A stretch of 64,000 nucleotides of DNA from Streptomyces sulfonofaciens (GTDB taxonomy: Bacteria; Actinomycetota; Actinomycetes; Streptomycetales; Streptomycetaceae), in contig NZ_BNCD01000009.1 in the NCBI RefSeq assembly GCF_014656295.1, positions 124,001-188,000 on the forward strand, read 5' to 3'. Position 1 is the first letter of the stretch, and each line of letters opens with the position of its first letter. The position numbers and the translations under genes were made by a program. The notes below the pieces were generated by a model that saw only the letters and a program-made list of their open reading frames with translations, was not told the DNA's origin and ran no database searches. This document shows, piece after piece, positions 10,695 to 19,229 of this stretch.

Positions 10695-11498
10695 TCAGGA
10701 CGCCTCCTCCAGGTCCGCCGGGCCGACGCCCGCGCGCCGGGCCAGGGCGACCGCGGCGAGGGTGGAGTGCACGCCCAGCTTGCCGAGGACGTTCTGCATA
10801 TGGGTACGGACGGTGTGCGGGGAGAGGTAGAGCCGCTCGGCGACGGCCTTCCTGCCGAGTCCGGCGACCATGCAGCGCAGCACCTCGCGCTCCCTGGGGG
10901 TCAGCGACTCCACCAGGCGCTCGCTCTCCGTACGGTGCTTGCGGGCCGCGGTCAGCTCGCGCAGCACGCCGGTGAGCAGCGCGGGCGGCAGATGGGTCTC
11001 GTCGCGCAGCACGCCCCGCACGACCGTCAGCAGCCGCGAGAGCGAGCAGTCCTTGGCGACCCAGCCGCAGGCCCCGGCCGCCAGGGCGAGGGCCGCGCGG
11101 TGCGGGTCGTCCTTCTCCGCGAGCACCACGGTGCGCACCGAGGGCTGGGCCGAACGCACGCCCGCCACCAGAGATATGCCGTCCACAAGCTGGTCCGCAC
11201 TGCCGTCCGGCACGGCCACAGCTCGGCGGGCGCCGCCCGGTACGGATCCGGCAGGACCGCCGGGGCCGCCCGGGGCCGCACCGGCCGCGGCGCCCAGCGC
11301 GGTGTGACCGAGATCGGCGTCGACGAGCAGGACGTCGAACGGGCGGCCCATGGCAGCGGCCCGCTCCAGGCAGCGCAGGGCCATCCGGCCGCTGCCGGCC
11401 GGTGTGACGTCGACGTCGGGCTCCGCGGCGAGGGCCGCTGCCAACGACTCGGCGAAGATACGGTGGTCGTCGACGACCAGGACTCGGATGCGAACCAC
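10695..11498 (-). CDS. LuxR/NarL-type response regulator with insertion in receiver
   Basis: Orphan two-component regulator. The 267-residue product starts VVRIRVLVVDDHRIFAESLAAA from a GTG; the receiver keeps the acidic pair DD and the phosphoacceptor region LLVDADLG, and a Lys in WVAKDCSL. Between beta 3 and beta 4 it carries a low-complexity Gly/Ala/Pro-rich insertion of about 45 residues, unusual for this fold, and the usual Thr/Ser switch position reads as Ala (TVVLAEKDD). The C-terminal LuxR helix-turn-helix is intact (LTPREREVLRCMVAGLGRK, SPHTVRTHMQNVLGKLGV). No histidine kinase is adjacent. The start is supported by GGGGG six bases upstream but is moderately certain. Confidence 0.85.
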   Translation of the reverse strand: MVRIRVLVVDDHRIFAESLAAALAAEPDVDVTPAGSGRMALRCLERAAAMGRPFDVLLVDADLGHTALGAAAGAAPGGPGGPAGSVPGGARRAVAVPDGSADQLVDGISLVAGVRSAQPSVRTVVLAEKDDPHRAALALAAGACGWVAKDCSLSRLLTVVRGVLRDETHLPPALLTGVLRELTAARKHRTESERLVESLTPREREVLRCMVAGLGRKAVAERLYLSPHTVRTHMQNVLGKLGVHSTLAAVALARRAGVGPADLEEAS

Positions 11499-11815
11499 GT
11501 CAAACCCCCACAGGTCGGGGGACGGTCGGTGCGGGCACGGCGCCCGGAGTGCTGTGTCCGGAACCCTCACGGGCCCGGGGCAGGGTCGCCGCAGCCGCAC
11601 GACCGCCGCCGTGCTGGACTGCTACCCCCACTCCGGGCGTCGTACCCGACTTCTCTCGCCCCCTGATCAACACCGGCCCCCACCGGTGCTGTATCTCAGA
11701 GTAAGGCCGACCGGCCGTAGCGGAAGGTGATTTGCAGAACTCGTCGAACCAGTCGGCGCACCGGGGGGCGGTACGGTCCGCCGCGGATGCGGCGGTGTAC
11801 TGCCGGGAGATTATC
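11499..11815. other. Divergent promoter region
   Basis: Separates the response regulator and the GNAT gene. Contains a small hairpin CACCGG-N6-CCGGTG near 11670. No gene was recognised and no clear -35/-10 pair could be fixed. Confidence 0.4.
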
Positions 11816-12286
11816 GTGAGTCATATGTTTCGAATGGAGACCGAGACCAGCAAGGTCGACCGACCGCGCCGCGATCTGCTGCGGGCCCGGCTGCGGGAGA
11901 CCAACACAGCCGCGTCACCGGCCATCAGGGCGCTGCGCGGCACCGCGGAGGAGCGCGAAGTGCCGCTCCAGATCTGGATGTTCACCGGGGAGGGCGACGA
12001 GGAGAAACTGGTCGCGGGGCTCGACGCGCACACCTGGGCACGCTGGCTGCACATCAACCTGCTCTGGGTCGACGCCCCCCACCGCGCCGCCGGCCTCGGC
12101 TCCAGGCTGCTCCTGGAGGCCGAGCGCGCGGCCCGCGAGGACCGCGACTGCCTCGACTCCCGGGTGTGGACCTGGGATTTCCAGGCCCCGGGTTTCTATA
12201 AGAAATACGGATACGACGTGGTATGCGAAATTCCCGACTACCCACCGGGAATTACGGAGTACACCATGACGAAACGCCTCGCCTGA
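11816..12286 (+). CDS. GNAT-family N-acetyltransferase
   Basis: Acetyl-CoA-dependent acetyltransferase of unknown substrate. The 156-residue product has the core INLLWVDAPHRAAGLGSRLLLEAE with the acetyl-CoA binding R-x-x-G-L/G-S pattern, and the late motif FQAPGFYKKYGYDVV. The GTG at 11816 is five bases after GGGAGA; the ATG three codons later is too far from that site. The 3' end is AT-richer than its surroundings (several AAA, ATT, TAT codons). Converges on galK with 73 bases between stops. Confidence 0.85.
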   Translation: MSHMFRMETETSKVDRPRRDLLRARLRETNTAASPAIRALRGTAEEREVPLQIWMFTGEGDEEKLVAGLDAHTWARWLHINLLWVDAPHRAAGLGSRLLLEAERAAREDRDCLDSRVWTWDFQAPGFYKKYGYDVVCEIPDYPPGITEYTMTKRLA

Positions 12287-12359
12287 AGCCTTCCGGAGCC
12301 CGGGAAAAGCGCGGCGGGGCGGCCGAATGGGCCGAATCGGGCCCCTGGGCCGGGCGCTC

Positions 12360-13550
12360 TCAGACGATCCGGTGCGCCCCTTGCGACGGTATGGCGGAGA
12401 ACACCCGCGGTGCGGTGAAGCCGGCCGCGGCGAAGGCGTCGAGGACCGCCGCGCGGACCGCCCCGGCGTCGGCGTCCCGCACCAGCACCACCGCGGAGCC
12501 GCCGAAGCCGCCGCCCGTCATCCGCGCGCCGAGCGCACCCGCCGCGTTAGCGCTCTCGACCACCAGGTCGAGTTCCTCGCAGGAGATCCGCAGAGCGTCG
12601 CGCAGCGAGGCGTGGCCCTCGGTGAGCAGCGGCCCGATGGCGGGCACCTCGCCCGCGTCGAGCAGCGCGATGACCTGCTCCACCCGGTGGTCGTCGGCGA
12701 CCACGTGCCCGACGTAGCGGCGCACCCGGTCGTCCGGCGCCTCGCCCCGCCGCTCGCGCTCGGCCAGCCGTTCCAGCGCGTCGGGCAGCTCCGCGTAGCG
12801 GATGTCCCGCAGGTGCGAGACCCCGAGCGCCCGAGCGCCCTCCTCGCACCCCGCGCGCCGCTCCGCATACGCTCCGTCGCCCAGGACGTGTTTGACGCGG
12901 GTGTCCACGACCAGCAGGTCGAGGCCCTGCGCGGCCAGGTCGAACGGGACCTGGCGGGTCGACAGGTCCCGGCAGTCCAGGTGCAGGGCGTGGCCCGCGG
13001 TGCAGCAGGCCGACGCCATCTGGTCCATCACCCCGCACGGCACCCCGACGAAGTCGTTCTCGGCGCGCTGGGCGAGCCTGGCCAGCTCGGGGCCGGTCAG
13101 GCCGAGTCCGAACAGGTCGTTCAGGGCGAGGGCCGTGACCACTTCGAGCGCGGCCGACGAGGAGAGTCCGGCCCCGGTCGGCACCGTCGACGACAGGTGC
13201 AGATCGGCTCCGGTGACGGCGTGCCCGGCCGTGCGCAGCGCCCAGACGACACCCGCCGGATAGGTGGCCCAGCCGGTGTCGGCGCGCGGCGCGAGCGCGT
13301 CGACGCGCAGCTCGGTCACCGGTGTGCCGGTGTCCGCGGAGTGCACCCGCAGCACGCCGTCGGCGCGCGGCGAGACGGCCGCCACGGCGGTGTGCGGGAG
13401 CGCGAGCGGCAGCACGAAGCCCTCGTTGAAGTCCGTGTACTCGCCGATCAGGTTGACCCGGCCGGGTGCGGCCCAGACGCCGTCCGGCACGGCCCCGTAC
13501 AGCTCCTGAAAACCCTTGGCCACGGTCTCGGCCGTCTCGGCGGTCGTCAC
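12360..13550 (-). CDS. galK: Galactokinase
   Basis: Phosphorylates galactose to galactose 1-phosphate (Leloir pathway). The 396-residue product is of standard length. GHMP kinase signatures are visible: APGRVNLIGEYTDFNEGFVLP with the galactose-binding E-x-x-D, the ATP loop PTGAGLSSSAALEV at about residue 125, VMDQMASACC with catalytic Asp, and MTGGGFGGSAV near the C-terminus. GTG start with AAGGAG about six bases upstream. Last gene of galT-galE-galK; an 87-base gap separates it from galE. Confidence 0.95.
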   Translation of the reverse strand: MTTAETAETVAKGFQELYGAVPDGVWAAPGRVNLIGEYTDFNEGFVLPLALPHTAVAAVSPRADGVLRVHSADTGTPVTELRVDALAPRADTGWATYPAGVVWALRTAGHAVTGADLHLSSTVPTGAGLSSSAALEVVTALALNDLFGLGLTGPELARLAQRAENDFVGVPCGVMDQMASACCTAGHALHLDCRDLSTRQVPFDLAAQGLDLLVVDTRVKHVLGDGAYAERRAGCEEGARALGVSHLRDIRYAELPDALERLAERERRGEAPDDRVRRYVGHVVADDHRVEQVIALLDAGEVPAIGPLLTEGHASLRDALRISCEELDLVVESANAAGALGARMTGGGFGGSAVVLVRDADAGAVRAAVLDAFAAAGFTAPRVFSAIPSQGAHRIV

Positions 13551-13637
13551 GGCTGCTCCTTCGCTGCTGGCGGCTGGCTGGACACTGCGCGCGCCGCCCG
13601 GCGCGGGCCGGGCGGCGCGGGGGAGGGGGCGGAGCGG

Positions 13638-14636
13638 TTACGGGGCGGCGGGGCCGCCGGCCCCGGCGGCGGACTCCTCCGCCATCTGCTGCGCGAACGC
13701 CCAGGCGTCGGCCACGATCCCGGCGAGGTCCGGGCGCGAGGGGCGCCAGCCGAGCCGGGTGCGGGCGGCCTCGGCGGAGGCGACGAGCACCGCGGGGTCG
13801 CCGCCGCGGCGCGGCGCGGCCACCTCGGGGACGGGGTGTCCTGTGACCCGGCGGACTGTCTCGATGACCTCGCGGACGGAGAAGCCGTTGCCGTTGCCGA
13901 GGTTGCAGATCAGGTGCTCGCCCGGGGTGGCGGCGTCCAGGGCGAGCAGGTGGGCCTCGGCGAGGTCGGCGACGTGGATGTAGTCGCGGATGCAGGTGCC
14001 GTCCGGGGTCGGGTAGTCGTCGCCGTAGACGGAGACGGCCTCGCGGCGGCCCTGGGCGACCTGGAGGACCAGCGGGATGAGGTGCGACTCCGGGTCGTGC
14101 CGCTCGCCCTGGTCGCCGTACGCGCCCGCGACGTTGAAGTAGCGCAGCGAGACCGCACCGAGGCCGTGCGCCGCGGCCTCGCCGCTGATCATGTGGTCGA
14201 CGGCGAGCTTGCTGGCACCGTACGGGCTGGTGGGCGCGGTGGGGTCGGACTCGGTGATGGGCGTGTGCACCGGTTCGCCGTAGGTGGCGGCGGTGGAGGA
14301 GAAGACGAGGGTGCGCACGCCGGCGTCGCGCATCGCGGCGAGCAGGGACATGGTGCCGCCGACGTTGTTCTCCCAGTACTTCTCGGGCTTCTGGACGGAC
14401 TCGCCGACCTGTGAGAAGGCGGCGAAGTGGAGCACGGCGTCGTAGCCGGGGTCCACCCATGCGGCGGCGTCCTGGACACGGCCCTCGATGAAGTGCGCGC
14501 CCTTCGGCACCGCGCGGCGAAAGCCCGTGGAGAGGTCGTCGAGGACCGTCACCCGGTGTCCGGCCCGCAGCAGGTGCGCCGCGACGACGCTGCCCACGTA
14601 GCCCGCACCGCCGGTGACCAGATACGTCCCACTCAT
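13638..14636 (-). CDS. galE: UDP-glucose 4-epimerase
   Basis: Interconverts UDP-galactose and UDP-glucose using bound NAD. The 332-residue extended SDR starts YLVTGGAGYVGSVVAAHLL (NAD-binding GxxGxxG), then VLHFAAFSQVGESV, FSSTAATYGEP, the catalytic YGASK, and LRYFNVAGA. The ATG overlaps the galT stop (ATGA), indicating translational coupling in the gal operon. Confidence 0.95.
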   Translation of the reverse strand: MSGTYLVTGGAGYVGSVVAAHLLRAGHRVTVLDDLSTGFRRAVPKGAHFIEGRVQDAAAWVDPGYDAVLHFAAFSQVGESVQKPEKYWENNVGGTMSLLAAMRDAGVRTLVFSSTAATYGEPVHTPITESDPTAPTSPYGASKLAVDHMISGEAAAHGLGAVSLRYFNVAGAYGDQGERHDPESHLIPLVLQVAQGRREAVSVYGDDYPTPDGTCIRDYIHVADLAEAHLLALDAATPGEHLICNLGNGNGFSVREVIETVRRVTGHPVPEVAAPRRGGDPAVLVASAEAARTRLGWRPSRPDLAGIVADAWAFAQQMAEESAAGAGGPAAP

Positions 14637-15748
14637 CTACTCGCTACCTCTCGCAGTCGCTCGGCCGCGGCCTCCGGCGGCACGTCGTTGATGAACACAC
14701 TCATGCCGGACTCGGAACCCGCGAGGAACTTCAGCTTGCCGGAAGTGCGGCGGATGGTGAAAAGCTCTAGGTGGAGGGCGAAGTCGTGGCGTTCGACGCC
14801 ATGTCCTTCGAGAGCGCCGAACGGGGCCTGGTGCCAGGCGGAGACGTAGGGGGTGGGCGGGGTGCGCCCCTCGGCCGCCTCCCCGGCGCCCCGGGACGGG
14901 CTCCCGCCCGGGGCGCCCTCCTGGTCGAATATCCGGTCGAAGCGCCTGAGCAGTTCCAGGTAGACGCCGGGGAACTCCGCGCGTGCCGCGTCGTCGAGCG
15001 CCGTCAGGTCGGGCACCCGCCGCTTGGGGTAGAGGTGCAGTTCGTAGGGCCAGTGGGCGGCGTGCGGGACGAACGCGGTCCACTGCGAGGTGTCCAGCAC
15101 GATCCTGCGGCCGTCCGCGAGCTCGTCGGCCACCACGTCGTCGAAGAGGTTGCCGCCGGTGCGCTCGCGGTGGGCGGCGAGCGAGCGCAGCATCAGGGCG
15201 GTGCGCGGGGTGACGAAGGGATAGGCGTAGATCTGGCCGTGCGGATGGCCGAGGGTGACGCCGATCTCCTCCCCCCTGTTCTCGAAGCAGAACACCTGCC
15301 GCACGGCGGGCAGCCGGGCCAGCTCGGCGGTGCGGTCGCTCCACGCGGCAAGGACGAGGGCCGCCTGCTCCTCGGTGAGGCCGGCGAAGGACGTGTCGTG
15401 GTCCTGGGTGAAGCAGACCACCTCGCAGCGGCCCGAGTCGCCGGAGAGGGACGGGAAGCGGTTCTCGAAGACCGCGACGTCGTAGGAGGAGTCCGGGATC
15501 TCGCTCATCCGGCCCCCGCGGGACGGGCAGAGCGGGCACTCGTCGGCGGGCGGGTGGTAGGTGCGGCCCTGGCGGTGCGAGGCGATGGCGACCGAGTCGC
15601 CGAGCAGCCGGTCGTGGCGGATCTCGGAGTGCACCAGTCCTGCCGGGTCCAGCGGGCGCCGGTCCACCGCGTCGCGGACGGCGTCGTCGCGCAGGTCGTA
15701 GTAGATGAGCTCGCGACCGTCGGCAAGCCGGGTCGAGGTCTTCTTCAC
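14633..15748 (-). CDS. galT: Galactose-1-phosphate uridylyltransferase
   Basis: Exchanges UDP between UDP-glucose and galactose 1-phosphate. The 371-residue product shows the zinc pair CPLCPSRGG, ENRFPSLSG, and the catalytic HPHGQIYAYPF (nucleophilic middle His in H-x-H). GTG start gives VKKTSTRLADGRELIYYD, with GGGAG six bases upstream. An insertion rich in Gly/Ala/Glu (GGSPSRGAGEAAEGRTPP) sits before the C-terminal zinc-site region. First gene of galTEK, divergent from the symporter. Confidence 0.94.
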   Translation of the reverse strand: MKKTSTRLADGRELIYYDLRDDAVRDAVDRRPLDPAGLVHSEIRHDRLLGDSVAIASHRQGRTYHPPADECPLCPSRGGRMSEIPDSSYDVAVFENRFPSLSGDSGRCEVVCFTQDHDTSFAGLTEEQAALVLAAWSDRTAELARLPAVRQVFCFENRGEEIGVTLGHPHGQIYAYPFVTPRTALMLRSLAAHRERTGGNLFDDVVADELADGRRIVLDTSQWTAFVPHAAHWPYELHLYPKRRVPDLTALDDAARAEFPGVYLELLRRFDRIFDQEGAPGGSPSRGAGEAAEGRTPPTPYVSAWHQAPFGALEGHGVERHDFALHLELFTIRRTSGKLKFLAGSESGMSVFINDVPPEAAAERLREVASR

Positions 15749-16010
15749 GCCGTGCTCCCGCTTTCCACGCCACCCAGCCAACACAAACAAACATAACAAA
15801 CCACAAACCAACAGGCACGGTCAAGACGACACCCGGGGCGAACCTGGGTGGTTTCTGTGAGGTTCCCCTCGCTCGGCAGGCAGCATTTCAGGGCAAAACA
15901 ACCAGCTCGATCACAATCAAACAAAGAACATCACAGCAACGGTTCAGTTGTTAAAGCGAAAAGCGTAGGTTCCGGTCCGTTCAGTTCACGCAACGAAGCG
16001 GGTACCCCCC
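15749..16010. promoter_or_regulatory. gal operon / symporter divergent control region
   Basis: On the galT side, 15776-15811 is almost purely A and C (thus G and T in the gal mRNA sense), with repeated hexamers such as ACAAAC and AACAAA; TTGACC reading toward galT lies at about 15825-15830. A second group of the same motif (ATCAAACAAAGAAC) is at 15916-15930, nearer the symporter. From memory, the S. lividans galP1 operator is also built of repeated hexamers. Toward the symporter, TAGGTT at 15966-15971 is a possible -10. These repeats are candidate sites for one regulator acting on both sides. Confidence 0.5.
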
Positions 16011-17681
16011 ATGGACAACCTTGCCGACGGGCTCCGGCTCCCCACGAACGGGCTCGACTACACGATCCTCGCGATCTACTTCGCGGTCGTGCTGGGCATC
16101 GGGTTCGCCGCACGGCGCTCGGTGAAGACCAGCCTCGACTTCTTCCTCTCGGGCCGCTCACTGCCCGCCTGGGTCACCGGGCTCGCGTTCGTCGCCGCCA
16201 ACCTCGGTGCCACCGAGATCCTGGGCATGGCGGCCAACGGCGTGCAGTACGGCGCCTACACGGTGCACTGGTACTGGATCGGCGCCGTCCCCGCCATGGT
16301 CTTCCTCGGCCTGGTGATGATGCCGTTCTACTACGGCTCCAAGGTGCGCTCCGTCCCGGAGTTCCTGCTGCACCGCTTCGGACCCTCGTCCCACCTGCTG
16401 TCGTCGATCATCTTCGCCGTCTCCTCGGTGCTGATCGCGGGCGTCAACCTCTACGCCATGGCGATCGTGCTCCAGGCTCTGCTGGGCTGGCCGCAGTGGG
16501 TGGCGATCGTGGTCGCCGGGTTCTTCGTGCTCGCGTACATCACCATCGGCGGACTCTCCTCGGCGATCTACAACGAGGTGCTGCAGTTCTTCGTGATCCT
16601 CGCGGCGCTCATCCCGCTGACGGTCGTCGGCCTCAAGCGGGTCGGCGGCTGGGACGGCATGAGCGACAAGCTCAGCGCGTCGCACGGCGAGAACTTCATG
16701 ACCGCGTGGGGCGGCACGGGCATCGGCTCCGCCAATCCGCTCGGCGCCAACTGGCTGACCATCGTGCTCGGCCTCGGCTTCGTGATGAGCTTCGGCTACT
16801 GGACCACCAACTTCGCCGAGGTGCAGCGCGCGCTGTCCGCCAAGAACCTCTCCGCCGCCAGGCGCACCCCGCTGATCGCAGCGTTCCCGAAGATCCTCAT
16901 ACCCATGGTCGTCGTGGTCCCCGGCCTGATCGCGCTGGTGATGGAGCCGAGCATCGGGCAGCAGGGCAGCGATCTGACCTACAACGACGCGATCCCGGTC
17001 CTCATGCGCGACCTGCTGCCCAACGGTGTGCTGGGCATCGCCGTGACCGGGCTGCTGGCCGCGTTCATGGCCGGTATGGCGGCCAACGTGTCCTCGTTCA
17101 ACACCGTCTTCACCAACGACATATGGGCCGCGTACCTGAAGAAGGGGCAGAGCGACCGGCACTACCTGCTGACCGGGCGCGTGGTCACCGCGGCCGGCGT
17201 GCTGATCGGCATGGGCACGGCGTTCATCGCCTCCAGCTTCAGCAACATCATGAACTACCTTCAGACGCTGTTCTCGTTCTTCAACGTCCCGCTGTTCGTG
17301 GTGTTCATCATCGGCATGTTCTGGAAGCGGACCACGGCCGCGGCGGGCTTCTGGGGCCTGCTGTCCGGCACGGTCGCCGCGATGGTCAACTACTTCTGGT
17401 TCTACAAGCAGGGCGTCATCGGCATCCCCAGCGACCAGGGCGCCAACTTCGTCTCGTCGATCGTCGCCTTCGTGGTCGGTGCCCTCGTGATGGTCGTGGT
17501 CTCCTACGCGACGAAGCCCAAGTCGGCCGAGTCGCTGGCCGGCCTGGTGTACGGCACCCGGTCCCCCGGCATGGAGGAGCCGCCCGGCGAGGGCGACGAG
17601 GTCTGGTACCGCAGGCCGGCCCTGCTCGGCTGGGGCGCACTGGTCCTCGCAGCCGTCTGCTACCTCCCCTTCTCCCTCTGA
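16011..17681 (+). CDS. Sodium/solute symporter (SSS family), probable galactose transporter
   Basis: Integral membrane Na+-coupled transporter. The 556-residue product has 13-14 hydrophobic segments; family features include the N-terminal YFAVVLGIGFAARRSVKTSLDFFLSGR, GLAFVAANLGATEILGMAANG, and AFMAGMAANVSSFNTVFTND in the SSS signature region. It most resembles sugar-type members (SGLT-like) by these segments. No strong Shine-Dalgarno site precedes the ATG, so translation may rely on another feature. Its position opposite galTEK with shared control motifs suggests galactose as substrate; that is inference. Confidence 0.88.
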   Translation: MDNLADGLRLPTNGLDYTILAIYFAVVLGIGFAARRSVKTSLDFFLSGRSLPAWVTGLAFVAANLGATEILGMAANGVQYGAYTVHWYWIGAVPAMVFLGLVMMPFYYGSKVRSVPEFLLHRFGPSSHLLSSIIFAVSSVLIAGVNLYAMAIVLQALLGWPQWVAIVVAGFFVLAYITIGGLSSAIYNEVLQFFVILAALIPLTVVGLKRVGGWDGMSDKLSASHGENFMTAWGGTGIGSANPLGANWLTIVLGLGFVMSFGYWTTNFAEVQRALSAKNLSAARRTPLIAAFPKILIPMVVVVPGLIALVMEPSIGQQGSDLTYNDAIPVLMRDLLPNGVLGIAVTGLLAAFMAGMAANVSSFNTVFTNDIWAAYLKKGQSDRHYLLTGRVVTAAGVLIGMGTAFIASSFSNIMNYLQTLFSFFNVPLFVVFIIGMFWKRTTAAAGFWGLLSGTVAAMVNYFWFYKQGVIGIPSDQGANFVSSIVAFVVGALVMVVVSYATKPKSAESLAGLVYGTRSPGMEEPPGEGDEVWYRRPALLGWGALVLAAVCYLPFSL

Positions 17682-17702
17682 GCACGCTAAGGACGACGCA
17701 GC

Positions 17703-18038
17703 ATGTCTGACGAGAACCAGAACCGGGCCGGCGACGGGGCCGACGTGCCGGAGGCGGGCTACCAGCAGGAGGTGGCCGACCTGGAGCGGCGCTCCGCGAC
17801 GGCCGCCCGGCTCTTCGACATCCGGCGGATCATCGGTGGTCTCTTCGTGGTGTACGGGGTGATCGTGACGATCGCCGGGTTCACCGCGTCCGACGCGGAC
17901 ATCAACAAGGCGCAGGACATCAACATCAACCTGTGGACGGGTCTCGGCATGCTCGTCCTCGGGCTGCTGTTCCTGCTCTGGCTGAAGCTGCGCCCCACGG
18001 CGCCGCCGCCCCCGCAGGCGTCCGACGGGGAACACTGA
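17703..18038 (+). CDS. Small two-helix membrane protein downstream of symporter
   Basis: Function unknown. The 111-residue product has an acidic hydrophilic N-terminus, an amphipathic stretch VADLERRSATAARLFDIRR, and two membrane helices near residues 43-62 and 78-95 separated by TASDADINKAQDININ. It starts 21 bases after the symporter stop with AAGGA upstream, so it is probably co-transcribed and may be an accessory subunit. Confidence 0.85.
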   Translation: MSDENQNRAGDGADVPEAGYQQEVADLERRSATAARLFDIRRIIGGLFVVYGVIVTIAGFTASDADINKAQDININLWTGLGMLVLGLLFLLWLKLRPTAPPPPQASDGEH

Positions 18039-18072
18039 GGCCGAACGCCGTTCCCCGGGCCCCTGCGGGGGC

Positions 18073-18186
18073 GCGGGGAAGCCGGAGCGGCGCGGGGAAG
18101 CCGGAGCGGTGCGGGGAAGCCGGAGCGGCGCGGGGAAGCCGGAGCGGTGCGGGGAAGCCGGAGCGGTGCGGGGAAGCCGGAGCGGT
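18073..18186. repeat. 19-bp tandem repeat, six copies
   Basis: Six head-to-tail copies of GCGGGGAAGCCGGAGCGG plus C or T in the last position lie between two converging genes, ending four bases before the stop of the minus-strand regulator. A partial copy precedes it. The copies differ only at that last base. Confidence 0.92.
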
Positions 18187-18190
18187 GCGG

Positions 18191-18874
18191 CTACCGGGCA
18201 CCTCCGGCGTGGTCCGCACGGTCCAGCAGACCCGTGCGGGCCGCGAGGGCGGCGGCCTCCAGACGAGAACCGACGCCCAGCTTCATCAGGACCCGCTGCA
18301 CATGCGTCCGCGCGGTCGACGGTGCGATCCCCATGCCCGCCGCGATCAGCCGCGTCCCCTCGCCGTCGGCCACCCGCACCAGCACCTCCACCTCGCGCGG
18401 CGTCAGCATCCCCAGCAGCCGCTGCCCCTCGTCGTCCGGCTGCGCCACCGGGTTGAGCAGTTCCCCGAACGCTCCCTGGAGCAGTGCGGGCGCCACCGCC
18501 GACTCCCCCGCACGGGCCTTGATGATCGCCCGCTCCACCCCCTCGATCCGCTCGTCGTGGCGCACGTAACCGCTGGCCCCCGCGGCGAAGGCGGCGGCGA
18601 TACCGCGCGGCGAAGGCACGGGGCCGAGCACCACGACCGCGATCTGCGGGCGGTCCTGTTTGATCTTCAGCACCGGGTCGAAGACCCCGGGCCGGTCGGG
18701 CGCGGCCGTGCCCAGCAGGCAGACCTCGGGCACCCGGGTGATCACCAGCTCCGCCACGCCCCCGGTGGGCGCCGCGGCAGCGAGCACCCGGTGCCCGCGC
18801 AACTTAAGAGCCGAGGCCAGCGCCTCCGCGTGCAGCCGGTGGTCGTCGGCCACCACGATCCGGACCGCCGCCAT
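18191..18874 (-). CDS. Orphan LuxR-type regulator with degenerate receiver
   Basis: DNA-binding regulator that has probably lost phosphorylation control. The 227-residue product starts MAAVRIVVADDHRLHAEAL and keeps the acidic pair, but the phosphoacceptor position reads Gly (VCLLGTAAP), the Thr/Ser switch reads Gly (VVVLGPVP), and the conserved Lys reads Arg (GYVRHDE). The C-terminal LuxR domain is complete (LTPREVEVLVRVADGEG, TARTHVQRVLMKLGVG). Related in design to the other orphan regulator at the far side of the gal cluster. Shine-Dalgarno weak (GGGGGG seven bases upstream). Confidence 0.85.
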   Translation of the reverse strand: MAAVRIVVADDHRLHAEALASALKLRGHRVLAAAAPTGGVAELVITRVPEVCLLGTAAPDRPGVFDPVLKIKQDRPQIAVVVLGPVPSPRGIAAAFAAGASGYVRHDERIEGVERAIIKARAGESAVAPALLQGAFGELLNPVAQPDDEGQRLLGMLTPREVEVLVRVADGEGTRLIAAGMGIAPSTARTHVQRVLMKLGVGSRLEAAALAARTGLLDRADHAGGAR

Positions 18875-19161
18875 AGAGCAACCCCCCAGTCCCCCATACC
18901 GAAACCGATCCTTCCTGGACCCTCACCCAGTGCCGCAAGGACCTGGGAGGTTTCCCGACCCCCGCCGTTCGTCCCCCGGAAACTACACGCCTGTTCGACA
19001 TTGCGCTTCCCTTACCGTCGAGATCCCCCGGTGCTCGCCGGAAATCGCCCTGTTCCATACGGCGCAGGTCCGGCCACCGCACGCCGCGCGCACGAACAAC
19101 CGCACGGCACACGAACAACCACGCAGGAAACCGGCCACCCCTCCCGCCCCCGCGCACGCGA

Positions 19162-19190
19162 ACGGCCCCGCCCGGAAGGGGCGGGGCCGT
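19162..19190 (-). terminator. Terminator after the propeller genes
   Basis: Perfect 12-bp stem (19162-19173 with 19179-19190) with a five-base loop, 39 bases past the stop of the minus-strand propeller gene. The rest of 18875-19229 is the upstream region of the orphan regulator and holds no gene. Confidence 0.85.
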
Positions 19191-19229
19191 GTGCCGTGCG
19201 AAGAGCGGTCGTACCGCGGCGGGCCGCGG

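Noticed and set aside
12327..14414. Plus-strand frame of about 695 codons across galK and galE
   Set aside because: It runs through two genes and the gap between them; shadow of GC bias.
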